A DNA stretch of 64,000 bases from Carpediemonas membranifera (GCA_019828565.1 JAHDYR010000064.1:310001-374000), one strand, 5' to 3'. Positions 9,601 through 19,258 are shown, numbered from the stretch's first letter. Notes: generated from the letters alone by a model not told the origin. Program-made: numbers and translations.

Positions 9601-12278
9601 GGTTCAGCAAGACTCTGGACGTACCCACTGCCCAGTACCCTGCTCGTGACGACAGGCAGGATTCCGCCACCAACCGAATAAGTTCGCTGACGGAGAGATT
9701 CCGGGGGATTCGGCAGCGGACGTTTATCATGACTTATGTCCTATTCGCCCTGCACCTATTGGCTCTTGTTCTTGCAGCAGTGATCATTGTTGACACTGCG
9801 GTCGCTCCATCTATCGTGCTCAGAGATCTCTATGCGCACTACGACACGAATACAGAGATCCACGTGACGTTTGACGAGTTGCTCGTGTCAAACCATGCCA
9901 AGGCGACCGCAGCTCTCGGGTTCGCCCAGAGTCTCGACTCGGCATGGGCCACTCAGTTTGAATCAATCATTCGAGAGCAACGTGTCATTGACACTGCTGA
10001 CTTCCTGGTCGCCAACGGACACGACAGAAGCGTCTCGTCCGTCATTACAGAAGCATACATCGGCCTGTTCCAGCTCGATCGTTGGGCCGCCATCTCCCTC
10101 TACCAGTCAGCCAACGTTGCCGGGTCGTCGCTGCCGACCTCAAGCCAGTGCTTCCTGTCCGGGATGGCGTACAACTACACTGCCGAGCCGACCCACCTGC
10201 TGCAGGCCCTGGTGTACAACAGCTCGAGGAGCCGCGGCTACTACTCCGACGCCGGAGCCGACGCCCTGCTGAGCTCCAACGACTCGCTCACTGTCGCTAG
10301 GAATATACTGGTCGATCCAGCGTATATCGAGATATCAGATCGGACCGATGCAGATCTTACTCTTGCACGCGATACACTCCTTGACACCAATTGGTCCGAT
10401 ATCGACTCCCTCAAGTCATACGCCGCACGCCTCCGCAACCTCTCCTCCGCATGTGCGACGGCAATCATCCCGCTCGCCCTGGTTATGCTAGTCCTCGCTA
10501 CGGCGATCACGCTCCTGAACCGACGTCTCGCCAACATTAACTCAGACATCGCCGAGGTGCAGGATTGGATTCTGAGCCGCCCCGAGGCTGTGAAGAAAGC
10601 GTGTCCAATCTCCCAACGGGCGCGAAACATGACGCTTGTGAAAATCGTGTGTCTTTTCGTGGTCACGTTGGTCATTATTGTCACCTGCCTGCACCTCATC
10701 CTGCTCCAGCTGAACCTGTTCGACCGAGTGTGGGCACATGACGTCAAATGCCTTGACAACGCCCAGTATTTCTACAGCAACGCCTCATTAGACGTCAGTA
10801 CGATGAAGGAACGGGTTGTGGCCATGCGGAGATACACCCAGTTCGCTGATGTCACGCTTGGGTACAAGGCGATGCTGGTTCTGGAGGGGTGGACCAGCGC
10901 TGTCGCTGGAATCAACAGCAGTATTGACGTGGTTTCGGACTTGGATTACTTCGATTACTCGACCTTCCTTGAGGACGCGAGAGAAGCGCTTGCGACTGCC
11001 ACCAACGCCTCAGCTTCCATTGAGCACATACTCCGCATCTCCTTCCAGCTGGCGACCGAGGCCGCCGGTCTGGCCACCAGCTTGCCCCTACCCCACTACA
11101 GCTACGACGCCAGCACGGAGGATGACGCCGCCGAGGACGCCCTGCACTACCCTGCCAGAGCTGGGCACATGTACAGCAGCGACACCGCGGACGGCCTCCT
11201 CGACGCTGACGTTCAGATGGAGATGGCGCGCCTGCTGCTCTTTGACGACAAGCTGGTCGACCTGGTTACCGAGTTCGACACCGCCGTCCGCGCCATCCGA
11301 GCAACGTTGAACACTGCCCTCGACGAGACTGTGTTTGAGTCTGATTCGGAGGACTGGCGACGCCTGATCATGTCGACCCTCGCCGCTTTTTTGATCGCAT
11401 CAACACTCGTCCTCGTTGCTTTCTCAACCCGTTTCCTCTACCCGCCCCGGCTGACATGGGCCCAGACGCAACGGATCAAAAGATCCTCGGAGACTCATAA
11501 GGACTTGAGAGTCGCCACTATACTCGCAGTGCTGCTGATTGGCGTGCTGCTCGTGGCAGCAACCGGGTCGGGCATTGTGGACGCCGTGCAGGCTAAGAAC
11601 TTTGAAACAGTCTCGGAGATCGTCACCCAACTCGTCTCTCTGTTTACCGTCGAGAACGGAGCCATTTACATGGCTACATCACCCAATGTAGCTCGGAGCG
11701 CGTCAGTGGCTGCTGAATCGGCCGTCTCTCTCCTCCAAACAGCCTCTGCCTCCGTCACGCAGAGCGAACGAGACTTCCTTCTTTACTCCCTTGTCCCAGA
11801 GACGACTTTCACCCAGACCTGCTTAAACTGCACCTTGGTCGACCCCAGCATGTCGTTCAACGACCTCCTCGCCATGGTCGCCGTAGCCGTGGGCGACATG
11901 GAGCCTGGCAGCACGTGCCTGACTACTGATGGTGTGGCGAACCCCGCCTTCTCTGTCATTCGTGAATCGGAGTACCCCCTCTCGAGCATGCTGTGGGACA
12001 AGCTCGACTCTGTTCAAGTCGCCAGCAACGCTATACGGTCCATAGGCCGGACCACCAGTGTTGTACTACTCGCAACGGCATTGGTCTCTCTACCTGTGAT
12101 CTACCGCATGCTCAAGCGGCACGTGTTTGCTGGGATCGTAGCCCAGGAGATGCTGGTGAAGTCCCTTCTCGCGATGGTGCCGGAAGCCAGTCTGAAGAGA
12201 TCCTACCTACTGCGGCTGCTCCACCAGCAGCTCGTGACGATGTCTAACGAGGACATTAACGCTGAATATGTTGAATAG
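6663..12278 (+). CDS. TmcB-like giant multi-spanning membrane protein
   Basis: A single 1871-codon frame; a stop codon lies immediately before the ATG. The N-terminal third has about eight hydrophobic segments (roughly residues 65-335 and 370-385). It is followed by a soluble helical region at about 400-630, where repeats such as FIWLLEYFPQRIPVIRMYADFL resemble the TPR-like module of TmcB/TmcC-type protist proteins. Further membrane segments lie near 643, 840, 1020, 1266, 1325, 1568, 1614 and 1800, alternating with large loops rich in N-glycosylation sites. A Ser/Glu-rich repeat at about 965-978 is probably cytoplasmic. There is no cyclase or kinase domain at the C-terminus. The architecture matches the second giant gene at 19.3-23.5 kb. 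A role in membrane sensing is a guess. Confidence 0.7.
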   Translation: MARGLLGADMWATMPSDGRISSSRGDVPSMSLADENFGPSTNGALPWIALRLTIAVRGQAYHFPPLLYTVGRVCSLYFLISFVIQRDDLLRKYLGLAFRIPIADGTFCNADTSDALIWAFFCSYGIFSAALLVMLAFGASLTPNGSLAGRAVISVHHLVSTVLFIPTVLLFFRIHELGGPLSEVSIVIDNIFGWVFTVFALVIIVSVSTVIRLTFFNFTHSNSVEHMTQLPSFLHALVPLQQALFVIGMYTIDDASTLLSQTLCVTAVGVLPVLFGLLLFIFPLHAHPGTMSADIALIVSPGIAGIAHLFGAAFILFPVALVLYFASYGIILARYSLLTFKFGFLLRPDRKEPDSAQISVPPGVFVCRSLFFYAFTHSCITGLSMAKIRQKRDRLDFLSFHDENNADAARISEIHRLSHVLQAVTDNADTRLGPTLSSRISLAIYEQYVKGNTDSAIFEIFKAFEHVRGPLDALPCIYLYSLYQNAENSRRNQHTGFDSAMLRRLHVKLKTVQRQVMQAKLAINTFWSILARDKVDILELHRVSEQIYAHATSAERTFIWLLEYFPQRIPVIRMYADFLKNVALAPDAAEKLELYADYLTNRDDPDKTEVAVDFRLEFEHKRVLRSRKREHRSPLATGLERTLRLSLTVIGIAITSMLLFQLTHFFTETKLRAVHCAAWEYAGRLTEADFLLQTVTKASLWPDLPVHPFDSEDAPILDRISQVKADTKKSVQAMYDAIQFPVLTWLWPELASMAADHDLAAINPDSTFDRPEALFATSSAQSVSLLDLATYFDEILENIVAGETVENYIAHYAHFNIEHAQLPRLNYIVSFIDEAMHTLFIFDTAVSCVAITIIVAAAVIAYPFVFRRPSSAVKQAQERNLNLFMRMDKGIAAMMARSTDLHKSAGYIPTTGELVTNRDQDRPRRLSVASVASDARTATSVVSIAGYAAAEYSANSETEFCSESGSETSESETSESETAGFSKTLDVPTAQYPARDDRQDSATNRISSLTERFRGIRQRTFIMTYVLFALHLLALVLAAVIIVDTAVAPSIVLRDLYAHYDTNTEIHVTFDELLVSNHAKATAALGFAQSLDSAWATQFESIIREQRVIDTADFLVANGHDRSVSSVITEAYIGLFQLDRWAAISLYQSANVAGSSLPTSSQCFLSGMAYNYTAEPTHLLQALVYNSSRSRGYYSDAGADALLSSNDSLTVARNILVDPAYIEISDRTDADLTLARDTLLDTNWSDIDSLKSYAARLRNLSSACATAIIPLALVMLVLATAITLLNRRLANINSDIAEVQDWILSRPEAVKKACPISQRARNMTLVKIVCLFVVTLVIIVTCLHLILLQLNLFDRVWAHDVKCLDNAQYFYSNASLDVSTMKERVVAMRRYTQFADVTLGYKAMLVLEGWTSAVAGINSSIDVVSDLDYFDYSTFLEDAREALATATNASASIEHILRISFQLATEAAGLATSLPLPHYSYDASTEDDAAEDALHYPARAGHMYSSDTADGLLDADVQMEMARLLLFDDKLVDLVTEFDTAVRAIRATLNTALDETVFESDSEDWRRLIMSTLAAFLIASTLVLVAFSTRFLYPPRLTWAQTQRIKRSSETHKDLRVATILAVLLIGVLLVAATGSGIVDAVQAKNFETVSEIVTQLVSLFTVENGAIYMATSPNVARSASVAAESAVSLLQTASASVTQSERDFLLYSLVPETTFTQTCLNCTLVDPSMSFNDLLAMVAVAVGDMEPGSTCLTTDGVANPAFSVIRESEYPLSSMLWDKLDSVQVASNAIRSIGRTTSVVLLATALVSLPVIYRMLKRHVFAGIVAQEMLVKSLLAMVPEASLKRSYLLRLLHQQLVTMSNEDINAEYVE
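9558..9597 (+). repeat. 15-bp tandem repeat (SES/SET codons)
   Basis: TCAGAGACGAGTGAG is present twice in full plus a partial third copy. It encodes the acidic SETSE repeat inside the giant membrane protein. Confidence 0.85.
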
Positions 12279-12397
12279 CCTGCTCTCTTTTCCTGTACAT
12301 ACCGCCTTTGGGAAAGAGCTTCGCCGCCTTTATATCGCTGTAAATAGCTGCTTACTAGCACTGATTGCACTACTGACGTCATTTGGTAGTATGCCGC

Positions 12398-12715
12398 TCA
12401 CTTCTTCCGCACGAGGACCTCTCGCTCGTCCATGCGGCGTTTGTGGATCGCGATGAAGGGGCACATCCATTCAGAACAGGCGCAGTTGTCGCCAGACCAC
12501 TTGTACGCGCCGATACGGGCATTGCAGTGGGGACAGTAGATCTTTCCTTCGTCGTCGCCTGTCTCTTCCACCCAATCGGGGAGGACGTCGAAGAACCAAG
12601 AGCTGCACTGCCCACCGCGCTTGGGCTTATGTACTGAGACTTGTTCGCTGGAGAATAGCGGTTTCCTGCAAGAAGTGCACATGAAGAACGTCACCAACTG
12701 CTGTTCGTCCGCCAT
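12398..12715 (-). CDS. Stand-alone YVH1/DUSP12-type zinc-binding domain protein
   Basis: A 105-residue protein from the ATG at 12715. It begins almost directly with the zinc module found at the C-terminus of the dual-specificity phosphatase YVH1/DUSP12. Visible pieces are MCTSCRKPLF, a central Cys/His (VHKPKRGGQCSSWF), KIYCPHCNARIGAYKWSG and CACSEWMCPFIAIHKRRMDE. These keep the CxxC, CPxC and CxC ligands and the final IHK-R-xDE signature. The phosphatase domain with its HCxxGxxR loop is absent: the frame upstream runs only into unlikely sequence overlapping the promoter of the next gene. In yeast and human this zinc domain takes part in 60S ribosome maturation independently of phosphatase activity, so a ribosome-assembly role is plausible. 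It is transcribed divergently from the Vps39-like gene, with 150 bp between them. Confidence 0.8.
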   Translation of the reverse strand: MADEQQLVTFFMCTSCRKPLFSSEQVSVHKPKRGGQCSSWFFDVLPDWVEETGDDEGKIYCPHCNARIGAYKWSGDNCACSEWMCPFIAIHKRRMDEREVLVRKK

Positions 12716-12865
12716 TGCTTCGTTTCTTGCGAAAAATAAAATGAATGCTGATTGTCCGGCCTCATGGCCTGCTATGCGCGTATATGAGCCATCGGACCGG
12801 GTGGCTCTCCTTTCGGCCGAGCAAGACCTGCAAGAAAAAATCTTGCCTCTCAAAGCCTCAAAACG

Positions 12866-15640
12866 ATGATCATCGATGCTCATTCGACGTTCCCTGTGGA
12901 GAACTCTCGTGTGTGCTATTCTACAACGATCATTCCGACCATGAACAGCACACGAGTGCTCACAATCGACAGTGAGGGCGCCGTGCAGGAGTATCTGCTC
13001 AGTCCCCAGTCCTCCAACGACGACTGGAACTTCAATCCGACGAGAAAGTTCTATCCACGTAACAAGCTCGGTGTTCCGAATGTCTCAAAGACGCCTGGCA
13101 TGGTACACCTCGATACGATTGACCGAATGGCCATCATCCTCGAAGGCGAGGTTTCCATCGTTGATGAGAGCCTGACATATCTCAACGGCATCGCTATCCC
13201 AAACGCATCCATCTTAGAGCCGTTTGAAGTGTTCAGCGGCGGTAAGCCGAGACAGTACCTCGCCGTGATCGCTGGCCAGGGCAAGAAGGCGACGATGAGC
13301 ATCTTCCGCATACACTCAAACGGCGACAGCACCCTCAAGCACGACTATAAGCTGTCTGAACTTCCACTGGCCGCCTGTTCCTTCGGCGCCCAGGCGTTGA
13401 TGCTCGGTTACAGGGGACGCTACACTGTCTTCACAAACATCATCGATCCGTACAACCAGGAGACGGTCTGCTTCGACAAGCGCGTTCCTCCAGCCATGTG
13501 CGCTGTTGGAAACGAAATTCTCGTCTCCAGCGAAGAAGGTGCAACTTTTTTGAACATCTCGGGCAAGCCCAGTCGAGATGTCATCCTATCCACGGGTGAG
13601 AAGTCCGTAGCAATCACCTCGATGGTCTATATCGCCCCATATATCGCGATGTCGGTCGGAAGCAAGATCCGTATCTTCCTCGAACGGTCCGGGACGATGA
13701 TGCAAACTCTGAGAGGTGTTCCTGAGAACACGTATCTCACCGCCCTCGAGGAGAACGGCACCAAGTGCCCTGCTGGGATCATCGGTGTTACTCCTGCATC
13801 GGTCGCCTTTTACCTCGAGAAGCCTCGCAAGGAACAGCTCCAGGCACTCATCAAGGGAGGGTCGTACACTGACGCCCTCGACCTCATCCCGCACGTGGAA
13901 ATGCCACCCGAAGATGAGCGCCAGATCCGCCAGGAGATCGGAATGCTGCAGGGCGCAGAGCTCCTCCGCCGACGTGAGTTCCAGCAGGCCATGGATCTCT
14001 TCCTCGAGTGCGAGTGCGACCCCCAGGTGCCCATAGCGATGTTCAAGGGCTTCATGGACCAGGCTACGGCTCTAGACATCCTCCGCAAGGCCGGGCTCGG
14101 CGGTGTCGACCAGATTGAGGTTGACTCGAAGAGGAACGCTAACGTGGACGCCGAGGAGGCAAACAAGGCGCTAGAATGCTTCTCAACGTACCTGCAGCAC
14201 TACATTAGCCGTAACCAGGGCATCAAGGCCAAGCAGGAGGACCTAGCTCGGGTTGACACAGCGAAGTTTATGTCGACCGCAATGCGTATCACTGGATCCG
14301 ACAGACCCGAGGAGATCATCAGCATGCTGCGGTCCCAGATCGCCATGCCTGACCAGCGAGCAGACCTGGCCCTGGTCGAGCCAACGTTTATCTCACTCGA
14401 CCTTGACGACCTCGTTTGGGAGCTTTATTTCGCTAGAGGACACCATACGGCATACCTGGACAAGCTCCTGCCGCTCAAGGGCACCTCGTCTGCCGCGGAT
14501 ATCGATAGAGCGAGAGAGTACCTCTGTCACGTCGGCTCGGGACCCACTGAGGAAGCAAGAGCTGCCCTGAAGAGAGATGGCGCGGGTGACTCGCGCCTTG
14601 CCTCTTCCAGCGCGTACAGGAGCCTGCTGGCGACATACGGTGAACGTCTGATTGACCGTCTGCCCGAAGATGGTCCAGAGCGCGTCGACCAGATCCAGCG
14701 GCTGATTATGTCTGATCCTAACACGGGTGTGCACTTTAACAGCTACCCGCACGCACCGTTCAGGCCTGAAGACGTCCGTTCGCTGCTCAAGGTGAGGTCG
14801 GACCCGCAGTACGCATCCAGGAGCGATGTGTGGATGATGTACTTGAAGTTTATCACGAGCACGTTCAAGGACTGCGATGCTCGGTACCACACGGAGCTCG
14901 CCTGCTGTCTGGCGACCCAGTTCAGGGCGAGCGGGGGCACTGATAGCAAGCTGCATAAGGAGCTGGCCGACTTCCTCGATCATAGCACGAAGTACAGCGG
15001 CGCCGTTGTGGCCATGGAGATTGGCGATGGCCCAGAGTACAACGAGATCAGGATCAAACTGTCAGCCCAACGCGGGGCTCACGACGATGTCATCGACATC
15101 CTCGTGAACGGTCAGCGTGATATGGTCGCGGCCACAGACTATTGTGCAGCAACATACGACCCAGCCGACCCGGAAAAGAGGGATGTGTACGTCATTCTCG
15201 TCAAGAAGCTGTTCCAGATGTCGGATGAAACCCATGACGCTGATATCCGCAAGGAGGCCGTGCGCATCCTATCTCTCTTCTCAGATGGGTTCCAGCATCC
15301 TGGGGCTTTCAGTGCAGTTGTATCCTCGATGCCGCGAGACATGACCGTTGCTGAGATGCGTCCCTTCGTGCTCAAGGCCTTGTCGCAGTCCTTCTATGAG
15401 TCTAGAGCTTCAGCTCTCAAGCTCGGCCTCGAGAAGTCACGCCAACGAGCAGTCAAGTGCGAGCGATCGGACGCTAGGAAGCTGAAGCTGGAGATGACCG
15501 AGACAACCGCCTGCTCCAAGTGCGGCCGGCCACTTCTCTCAAGTCATGTCATGGTCGACTGGGCTTCTGGCGCGGTGTCTCACGTGTCGTGCGATGAGAC
15601 GGGGGCGCTGGACCAGGGGCCACCCGTGTACAGTCTATAA
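12866..15640 (+). CDS. VPS39: Vps39/Vam6-like vacuolar sorting subunit
   Basis: 924 residues without an intron. The N-terminal ~320 residues have the character of a citron-homology (CNH) beta-propeller. Helical clathrin-repeat-like solenoid follows from about residue 330 (KEQLQALIKGGSYTDALDLIP), including a Vps39_1-type region (VDTAKFMSTAMRI, FISLDLDDLVWELY). The C-terminus carries the Vps39_2 signature, CSKCGRPLLSSHVMV followed by SHVSCDE (about 881-905). This order is that of Vam6/Vps39 (HOPS) and its paralogue TGFBRAP1/Vps3 (CORVET), which tether late or early endosomal membranes through Rab GTPases. I favour Vps39 but cannot exclude Vps3. Confidence 0.82.
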   Translation: MIIDAHSTFPVENSRVCYSTTIIPTMNSTRVLTIDSEGAVQEYLLSPQSSNDDWNFNPTRKFYPRNKLGVPNVSKTPGMVHLDTIDRMAIILEGEVSIVDESLTYLNGIAIPNASILEPFEVFSGGKPRQYLAVIAGQGKKATMSIFRIHSNGDSTLKHDYKLSELPLAACSFGAQALMLGYRGRYTVFTNIIDPYNQETVCFDKRVPPAMCAVGNEILVSSEEGATFLNISGKPSRDVILSTGEKSVAITSMVYIAPYIAMSVGSKIRIFLERSGTMMQTLRGVPENTYLTALEENGTKCPAGIIGVTPASVAFYLEKPRKEQLQALIKGGSYTDALDLIPHVEMPPEDERQIRQEIGMLQGAELLRRREFQQAMDLFLECECDPQVPIAMFKGFMDQATALDILRKAGLGGVDQIEVDSKRNANVDAEEANKALECFSTYLQHYISRNQGIKAKQEDLARVDTAKFMSTAMRITGSDRPEEIISMLRSQIAMPDQRADLALVEPTFISLDLDDLVWELYFARGHHTAYLDKLLPLKGTSSAADIDRAREYLCHVGSGPTEEARAALKRDGAGDSRLASSSAYRSLLATYGERLIDRLPEDGPERVDQIQRLIMSDPNTGVHFNSYPHAPFRPEDVRSLLKVRSDPQYASRSDVWMMYLKFITSTFKDCDARYHTELACCLATQFRASGGTDSKLHKELADFLDHSTKYSGAVVAMEIGDGPEYNEIRIKLSAQRGAHDDVIDILVNGQRDMVAATDYCAATYDPADPEKRDVYVILVKKLFQMSDETHDADIRKEAVRILSLFSDGFQHPGAFSAVVSSMPRDMTVAEMRPFVLKALSQSFYESRASALKLGLEKSRQRAVKCERSDARKLKLEMTETTACSKCGRPLLSSHVMVDWASGAVSHVSCDETGALDQGPPVYSL

Positions 15641-16286
15641 AGTACTATTAGAGAGGCGATGGTTTGGTTCATCTGTTGATTGATGAGCTGACTTGAGAGT
15701 TGGGCGAGTGGGTGAGGGTTTGTTGGCACGAGTAGAGTCGCGGAGAAGTCTCGGGGTGGCGGTTTATTACGTCATGTGGAAGGCGATTGATGAAGCTGAG
15801 CGTGTGCTCATCGTACTGGCGAGATAGACGGGTCTATCCAAAGACTCGACTCGTGAGTAATCGGATCCTGGATCCTGATGACGTCAACAGGATCACTACC
15901 CAAGTCTACTCTCTTCCCCACAAAAGAACCAAGAACTGATGTTCACAGACCACGAGTCGAAGCTGAGTCGGGTAGTTTGATCTGCCGAATCGGTGAGTCG
16001 GGTCAGCGCGCGCGAGAAGTAAAACGCTTTTGAAATGCCAGACAATATTCTTATAGACATTTCAATCATTGACAGTTTCAATTTGTGAAAGCGACAACTC
16101 TAATCTGTGGTCGACGACAAGTCGATATGGACGATGTCGTCTGCTCCAAGCCATGCCCAGCTGAACGTCGACTCAACTCTGCCACACTTGGATTTGAGCA
16201 GATGCTTCGACCTCGACTACCCCGGTGAATGCTATTCGTGTCTGCATAAAGCGCCCAAGCCTGGACGACCACCAAGACAATCATCA
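15641..16286. other. Convergent intergenic region
   Basis: About 650 bp between the 3' ends of the Vps39-like and katanin genes. It contains the near-palindrome GGATCCTGGATCC around 15863 and several GAGTCG-type words, but no coding frame or RNA gene I can support. Confidence 0.4.
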
Positions 16287-17912
16287 TTAGGCGCTCTTTT
16301 TACTGTTGTTGAACTCCTCGTACTGCGTCAGCAGCGCCTTATCCACGCTCGGCTCGACCTCCTCGATGACGACCTCGAAGTCGTCCATCGTGACCTTGCC
16401 GACCTGCTCGAGCAACGCCGACCGGTCCATACCGTCGCCGTCGACCATCTCCGTGATCTTTCCGATGCCGAACATCTCGACCGCCCGATCCATGGGCTTG
16501 ATGCATACGTTGCGGCAGATGACGTCGACGTCGGACCCCGAGTATCCGTCCAGTCGGGCTGCCAGGGCCTTGAAGTCGATGCCGTCGATGTCAGCGATGC
16601 TCCTGTCGTCCACAGCGCGCTGCATCTTCTTCCGCAGGATGTTCTCGACGTCCTCGACGGTGGGGAGCGGCACGTACACCCTTTTGTCGAAGCGCCGCAG
16701 CATGGCCGGTCTAATGTTCCAGGGGTAGTTCGTCGCCCCGATCAGCACCACAGGCTTGTCCCCCTGCGGCGTCAGGACGCCCTCCATCTGGGTCTGGAAC
16801 TCCGACACGGCCCGACGGGAGGCGTCGCCGCTGTCACCCCCGCCTGCGTTGTTGGAGATCAGAGCGTCGACTTCGTCGATGAAGATGACACTCGGTGCAT
16901 AGTGCCGCGCCATGGCGAAGAGCAGCTTGATGAGCTTCTCCGACTCGCCCCGGAACTTCGAAGTCAGGTCGGCCGAGGAGCAGATAAACATCGTGGCGTC
17001 CGACTGAGCAGCCACCGCCTTGGCCAGCAGTGTCTTACCAGTGCCGGGCGGGCCAAACATCAGCACACCTCTGAACGGGGTGACGCTGAGGCCGAGGAGT
17101 TTGGGCGCGAGGATCGGGTAGCACACGGCCTGCTCAATCGCCCGCTTGGCGTCCTTAGATCCGACAATGTCCTCCATCTTGACGTTGAGGCTGTCCTTCT
17201 GGTCAGGCCGGATCATGGTGCCCTCGATGACAGCTGCCATGGCCTGCTCGTCGGGGGAGCACCGGAACTCGCCAGGGCCCTCGTCAGTCGCCTCAGCCTT
17301 GACTTTGGACGCGATAGACCCCTTATCGCGGCCTCTCGCCAGTTCGTTACCGCGGAGCTCAGGCTGACTGGCACGTCCGGCCCTGTGCGCGGGTCTCGAG
17401 AGCGGGGGCCTGGAGGCTGGCGAGGCTGACCTCTTGCTATCCTCTCGGCGCTCTTTTCCGACACTGTACGCCCGTGGGGGTCGGGCAGGGGGCTTTGTCT
17501 GCTTGACCGGCTTCGGCTGTTGCTTCAGTGGCTTGACTCGCGGTCTGGCAGTGTTGACTGCCACGCGCTGGTTAGGGCGCCTGGCCGGTTTTGCAAAGGA
17601 TTGCGGCGATGCACGGTGGGGCGGCTGATTGAGGGCGGCATCTGCGCTCGTGGGACGCTTGGGTTTGTCAGAGAAAATGTGCGCGTAGCTCTGAAGCTCC
17701 TGGACAAGAGATATGTGCTTCGATACTTCACCTCTTAGCATCTTGAGCTTCTCAAGGTCATCGCCAGTCAGCGCATGCGTATCAGTGGTTGAGACCGCCG
17801 CAATTCGCGCATTTACGGCGTTGTAGAACGTAAGCGCCGAATCGAAGTTGGCTACGTCAACAGCTTGGTTTCCGAGGTCTAGGTCGCGAATAATTTCGTC
17901 AATTGCTCTCAT
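16287..17912 (-). CDS. KATNA1: Katanin p60-like AAA ATPase
   Basis: 541 residues. The N-terminal ~80 residues form a helical MIT-like domain (IIRDLDLGNQAVDVANFDSA), followed by a basic, Pro/Ala-rich linker to about 200. A single AAA domain has Walker A GPPGTGKT at about 287, Walker B VIFIDEVDAL at about 340, and a second region of homology with ATNYPWNIRPAMLRRFDKR. The IRPAMLRRFDKRVYVPLP wording and the Vps4-type C-terminal helix place it in the meiotic clade (katanin, spastin, fidgetin, Vps4), closest to katanin p60. Katanin severs microtubules as an ATP-driven hexamer, acting in spindle and flagellum remodelling. The ATG at 17912 gives a complete MIT domain. No p80 partner is in the window. 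Confidence 0.88.
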   Translation of the reverse strand: MRAIDEIIRDLDLGNQAVDVANFDSALTFYNAVNARIAAVSTTDTHALTGDDLEKLKMLRGEVSKHISLVQELQSYAHIFSDKPKRPTSADAALNQPPHRASPQSFAKPARRPNQRVAVNTARPRVKPLKQQPKPVKQTKPPARPPRAYSVGKERREDSKRSASPASRPPLSRPAHRAGRASQPELRGNELARGRDKGSIASKVKAEATDEGPGEFRCSPDEQAMAAVIEGTMIRPDQKDSLNVKMEDIVGSKDAKRAIEQAVCYPILAPKLLGLSVTPFRGVLMFGPPGTGKTLLAKAVAAQSDATMFICSSADLTSKFRGESEKLIKLLFAMARHYAPSVIFIDEVDALISNNAGGGDSGDASRRAVSEFQTQMEGVLTPQGDKPVVLIGATNYPWNIRPAMLRRFDKRVYVPLPTVEDVENILRKKMQRAVDDRSIADIDGIDFKALAARLDGYSGSDVDVICRNVCIKPMDRAVEMFGIGKITEMVDGDGMDRSALLEQVGKVTMDDFEVVIEEVEPSVDKALLTQYEEFNNSKKSA

Positions 17913-18243
17913 TTGTTAATCGTTCGGTGTTGTGTCGAGATGCCCGTAAATCACGTAAATAGGCTGCGTCACCACTCCGGGGTACTAGGCGCCATACATT
18001 GCATCGCATACATCCTTTATTTCTCCTTTGGCCGTGAGCAAGCGCAACCCAGAAAATCTCAAAGAAATTTGTAAAGCAGGGTCGACAAAAGAGAATGGCA
18101 TACACTTGTACTGGGAGTACCATGCACGTATAGACCGGCTTTTGCGAGGTCCTCGATGGTTTATGAAGTCATCATTCGTTTTGGCCACAAACCACGGCGC
18201 CTGCAATTGCAGTTGCTAAACGCGTCCGCCGTTTCTTTAACTC
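17913..18243. other. Divergent intergenic region
   Basis: About 330 bp holding the upstream regions of the katanin gene (leftward) and the HAD hydrolase gene (rightward). I see no further feature. Confidence 0.4.
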
Positions 18244-18891
18244 ATGAGGCAACCTAATCAGTGCAATACCAATGGTATTTGCAAGAAACCGACGCTTTTC
18301 TTCCTTGACTGGGATGATACTATTCTTTGCTCGTCTTATCTCCAGAAGGCGAACATTGAGCCCTTCAATGGAACGATTCCCGCTCATGTTCAGGAAGAAC
18401 TAGCTATCCTCGAGGACCGTGTGATCGAGCTGCTCACCATTGCTCAGCAAAGCCCCGATGTGAGCGTTGCCATCGTCACCAACTCCACTAAGGGCTGGGT
18501 TGAGTCCACCGCCTACCACCTGATGCCCAGCGTCTTTGCCCTGCTTGACGACGTGACGATTGTGTCAGCCCGCAACATGTACGAGGCCCGCTACCCCATG
18601 AACCCCAGCCTGTGGAAGTACTGTGCCTTCTGTGCCATCATCAAGGGCCTCAACACCACCAGCTGCCAGGTGCTCAGCCTTGGAGACTCCGAGGACGAAC
18701 GCGTGGCTGCCCTGGCCCTGTCCAACCCCAAGTCCCCGATCCCCGTGACCCTGCCCGAGATTACTGTTAAGAGCATCAAGCTCGCTGCCCAAAGCAGCCC
18801 CAAGGACCTCTGCGGGCAGCTTGGGAAGGTGTGCGCGAACCTGTCGACCCTGCTCTCCGAGGACATGCCTCTCGACCTCCGTATGGCCTAA
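18244..18891 (+). CDS. HAD-superfamily hydrolase-like protein
   Basis: 215 residues. Motif I is LDWDDT (nucleophile Asp22 and Asp24), motif II is VTNST at about 78-82, and the acidic motif IV is LSLGDSEDER at about 142-150. The motif III lysine is not obvious; a lysine in ALWKYC or IIKG may serve. A FFLDWDDT opening with a GDSxxER motif marks a protist/plant group of small HAD proteins of unknown substrate. No signal peptide or membrane segment is visible. Probably a cytosolic phosphatase or an inactive relative; the substrate is unknown. Confidence 0.7.
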   Translation: MRQPNQCNTNGICKKPTLFFLDWDDTILCSSYLQKANIEPFNGTIPAHVQEELAILEDRVIELLTIAQQSPDVSVAIVTNSTKGWVESTAYHLMPSVFALLDDVTIVSARNMYEARYPMNPSLWKYCAFCAIIKGLNTTSCQVLSLGDSEDERVAALALSNPKSPIPVTLPEITVKSIKLAAQSSPKDLCGQLGKVCANLSTLLSEDMPLDLRMA

Positions 18892-19258
18892 CAACGTCTT
18901 TCACTCAACGATGCAACCATCAGTAAACCATATTATCGGCTACGTCCACCCATATCCGTCACCGTTTATATATCCATCACCCAGACCGTGGTCTCGTCTT
19001 GATGATCAGCCTCGCCAGGGTCTAACCAATCAACAGCGCACCAGGGTCTGTTACTCCCGTCTCGCACCAACACACACACTTACTCGCATCGCGCCCGGCA
19101 ATCTGTTCAAATCGAGGAGGGTTAGAAGGAGGGGTCAATCGCCCCCTTGGAGGCGTTATAGACCCGGCAGTTACCCTCAGCGAGTGCGATGGCCCATATC
19201 CATGATTTCTGAAAGATTTGGTCCAGATTTCCCCCCAGTTTTGCAAACGAGGTTGTTA
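18892..19258. other. Upstream region of second TmcB-like gene
   Basis: About 370 bp. The downstream gene's frame stays open through this stretch and back into the HAD gene, but the translated sequence is Arg/Pro/Tyr-rich and unlike the protein, so I treat it as 5' untranslated. ATGs at 19202 and 19259 are the realistic starts. Confidence 0.4.

Noticed and set aside
16107-17429. 440-codon plus-strand open frame opposite katanin
   Set aside because: Antisense shadow with no domain. The katanin reading is complete and conserved.
19081-19130. tRNA-like B box (GTTCAAATC) upstream of the second giant membrane-protein gene
   Set aside because: No flanking stem complementarity and no A box or acceptor stem. 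No tRNA could be folded here.
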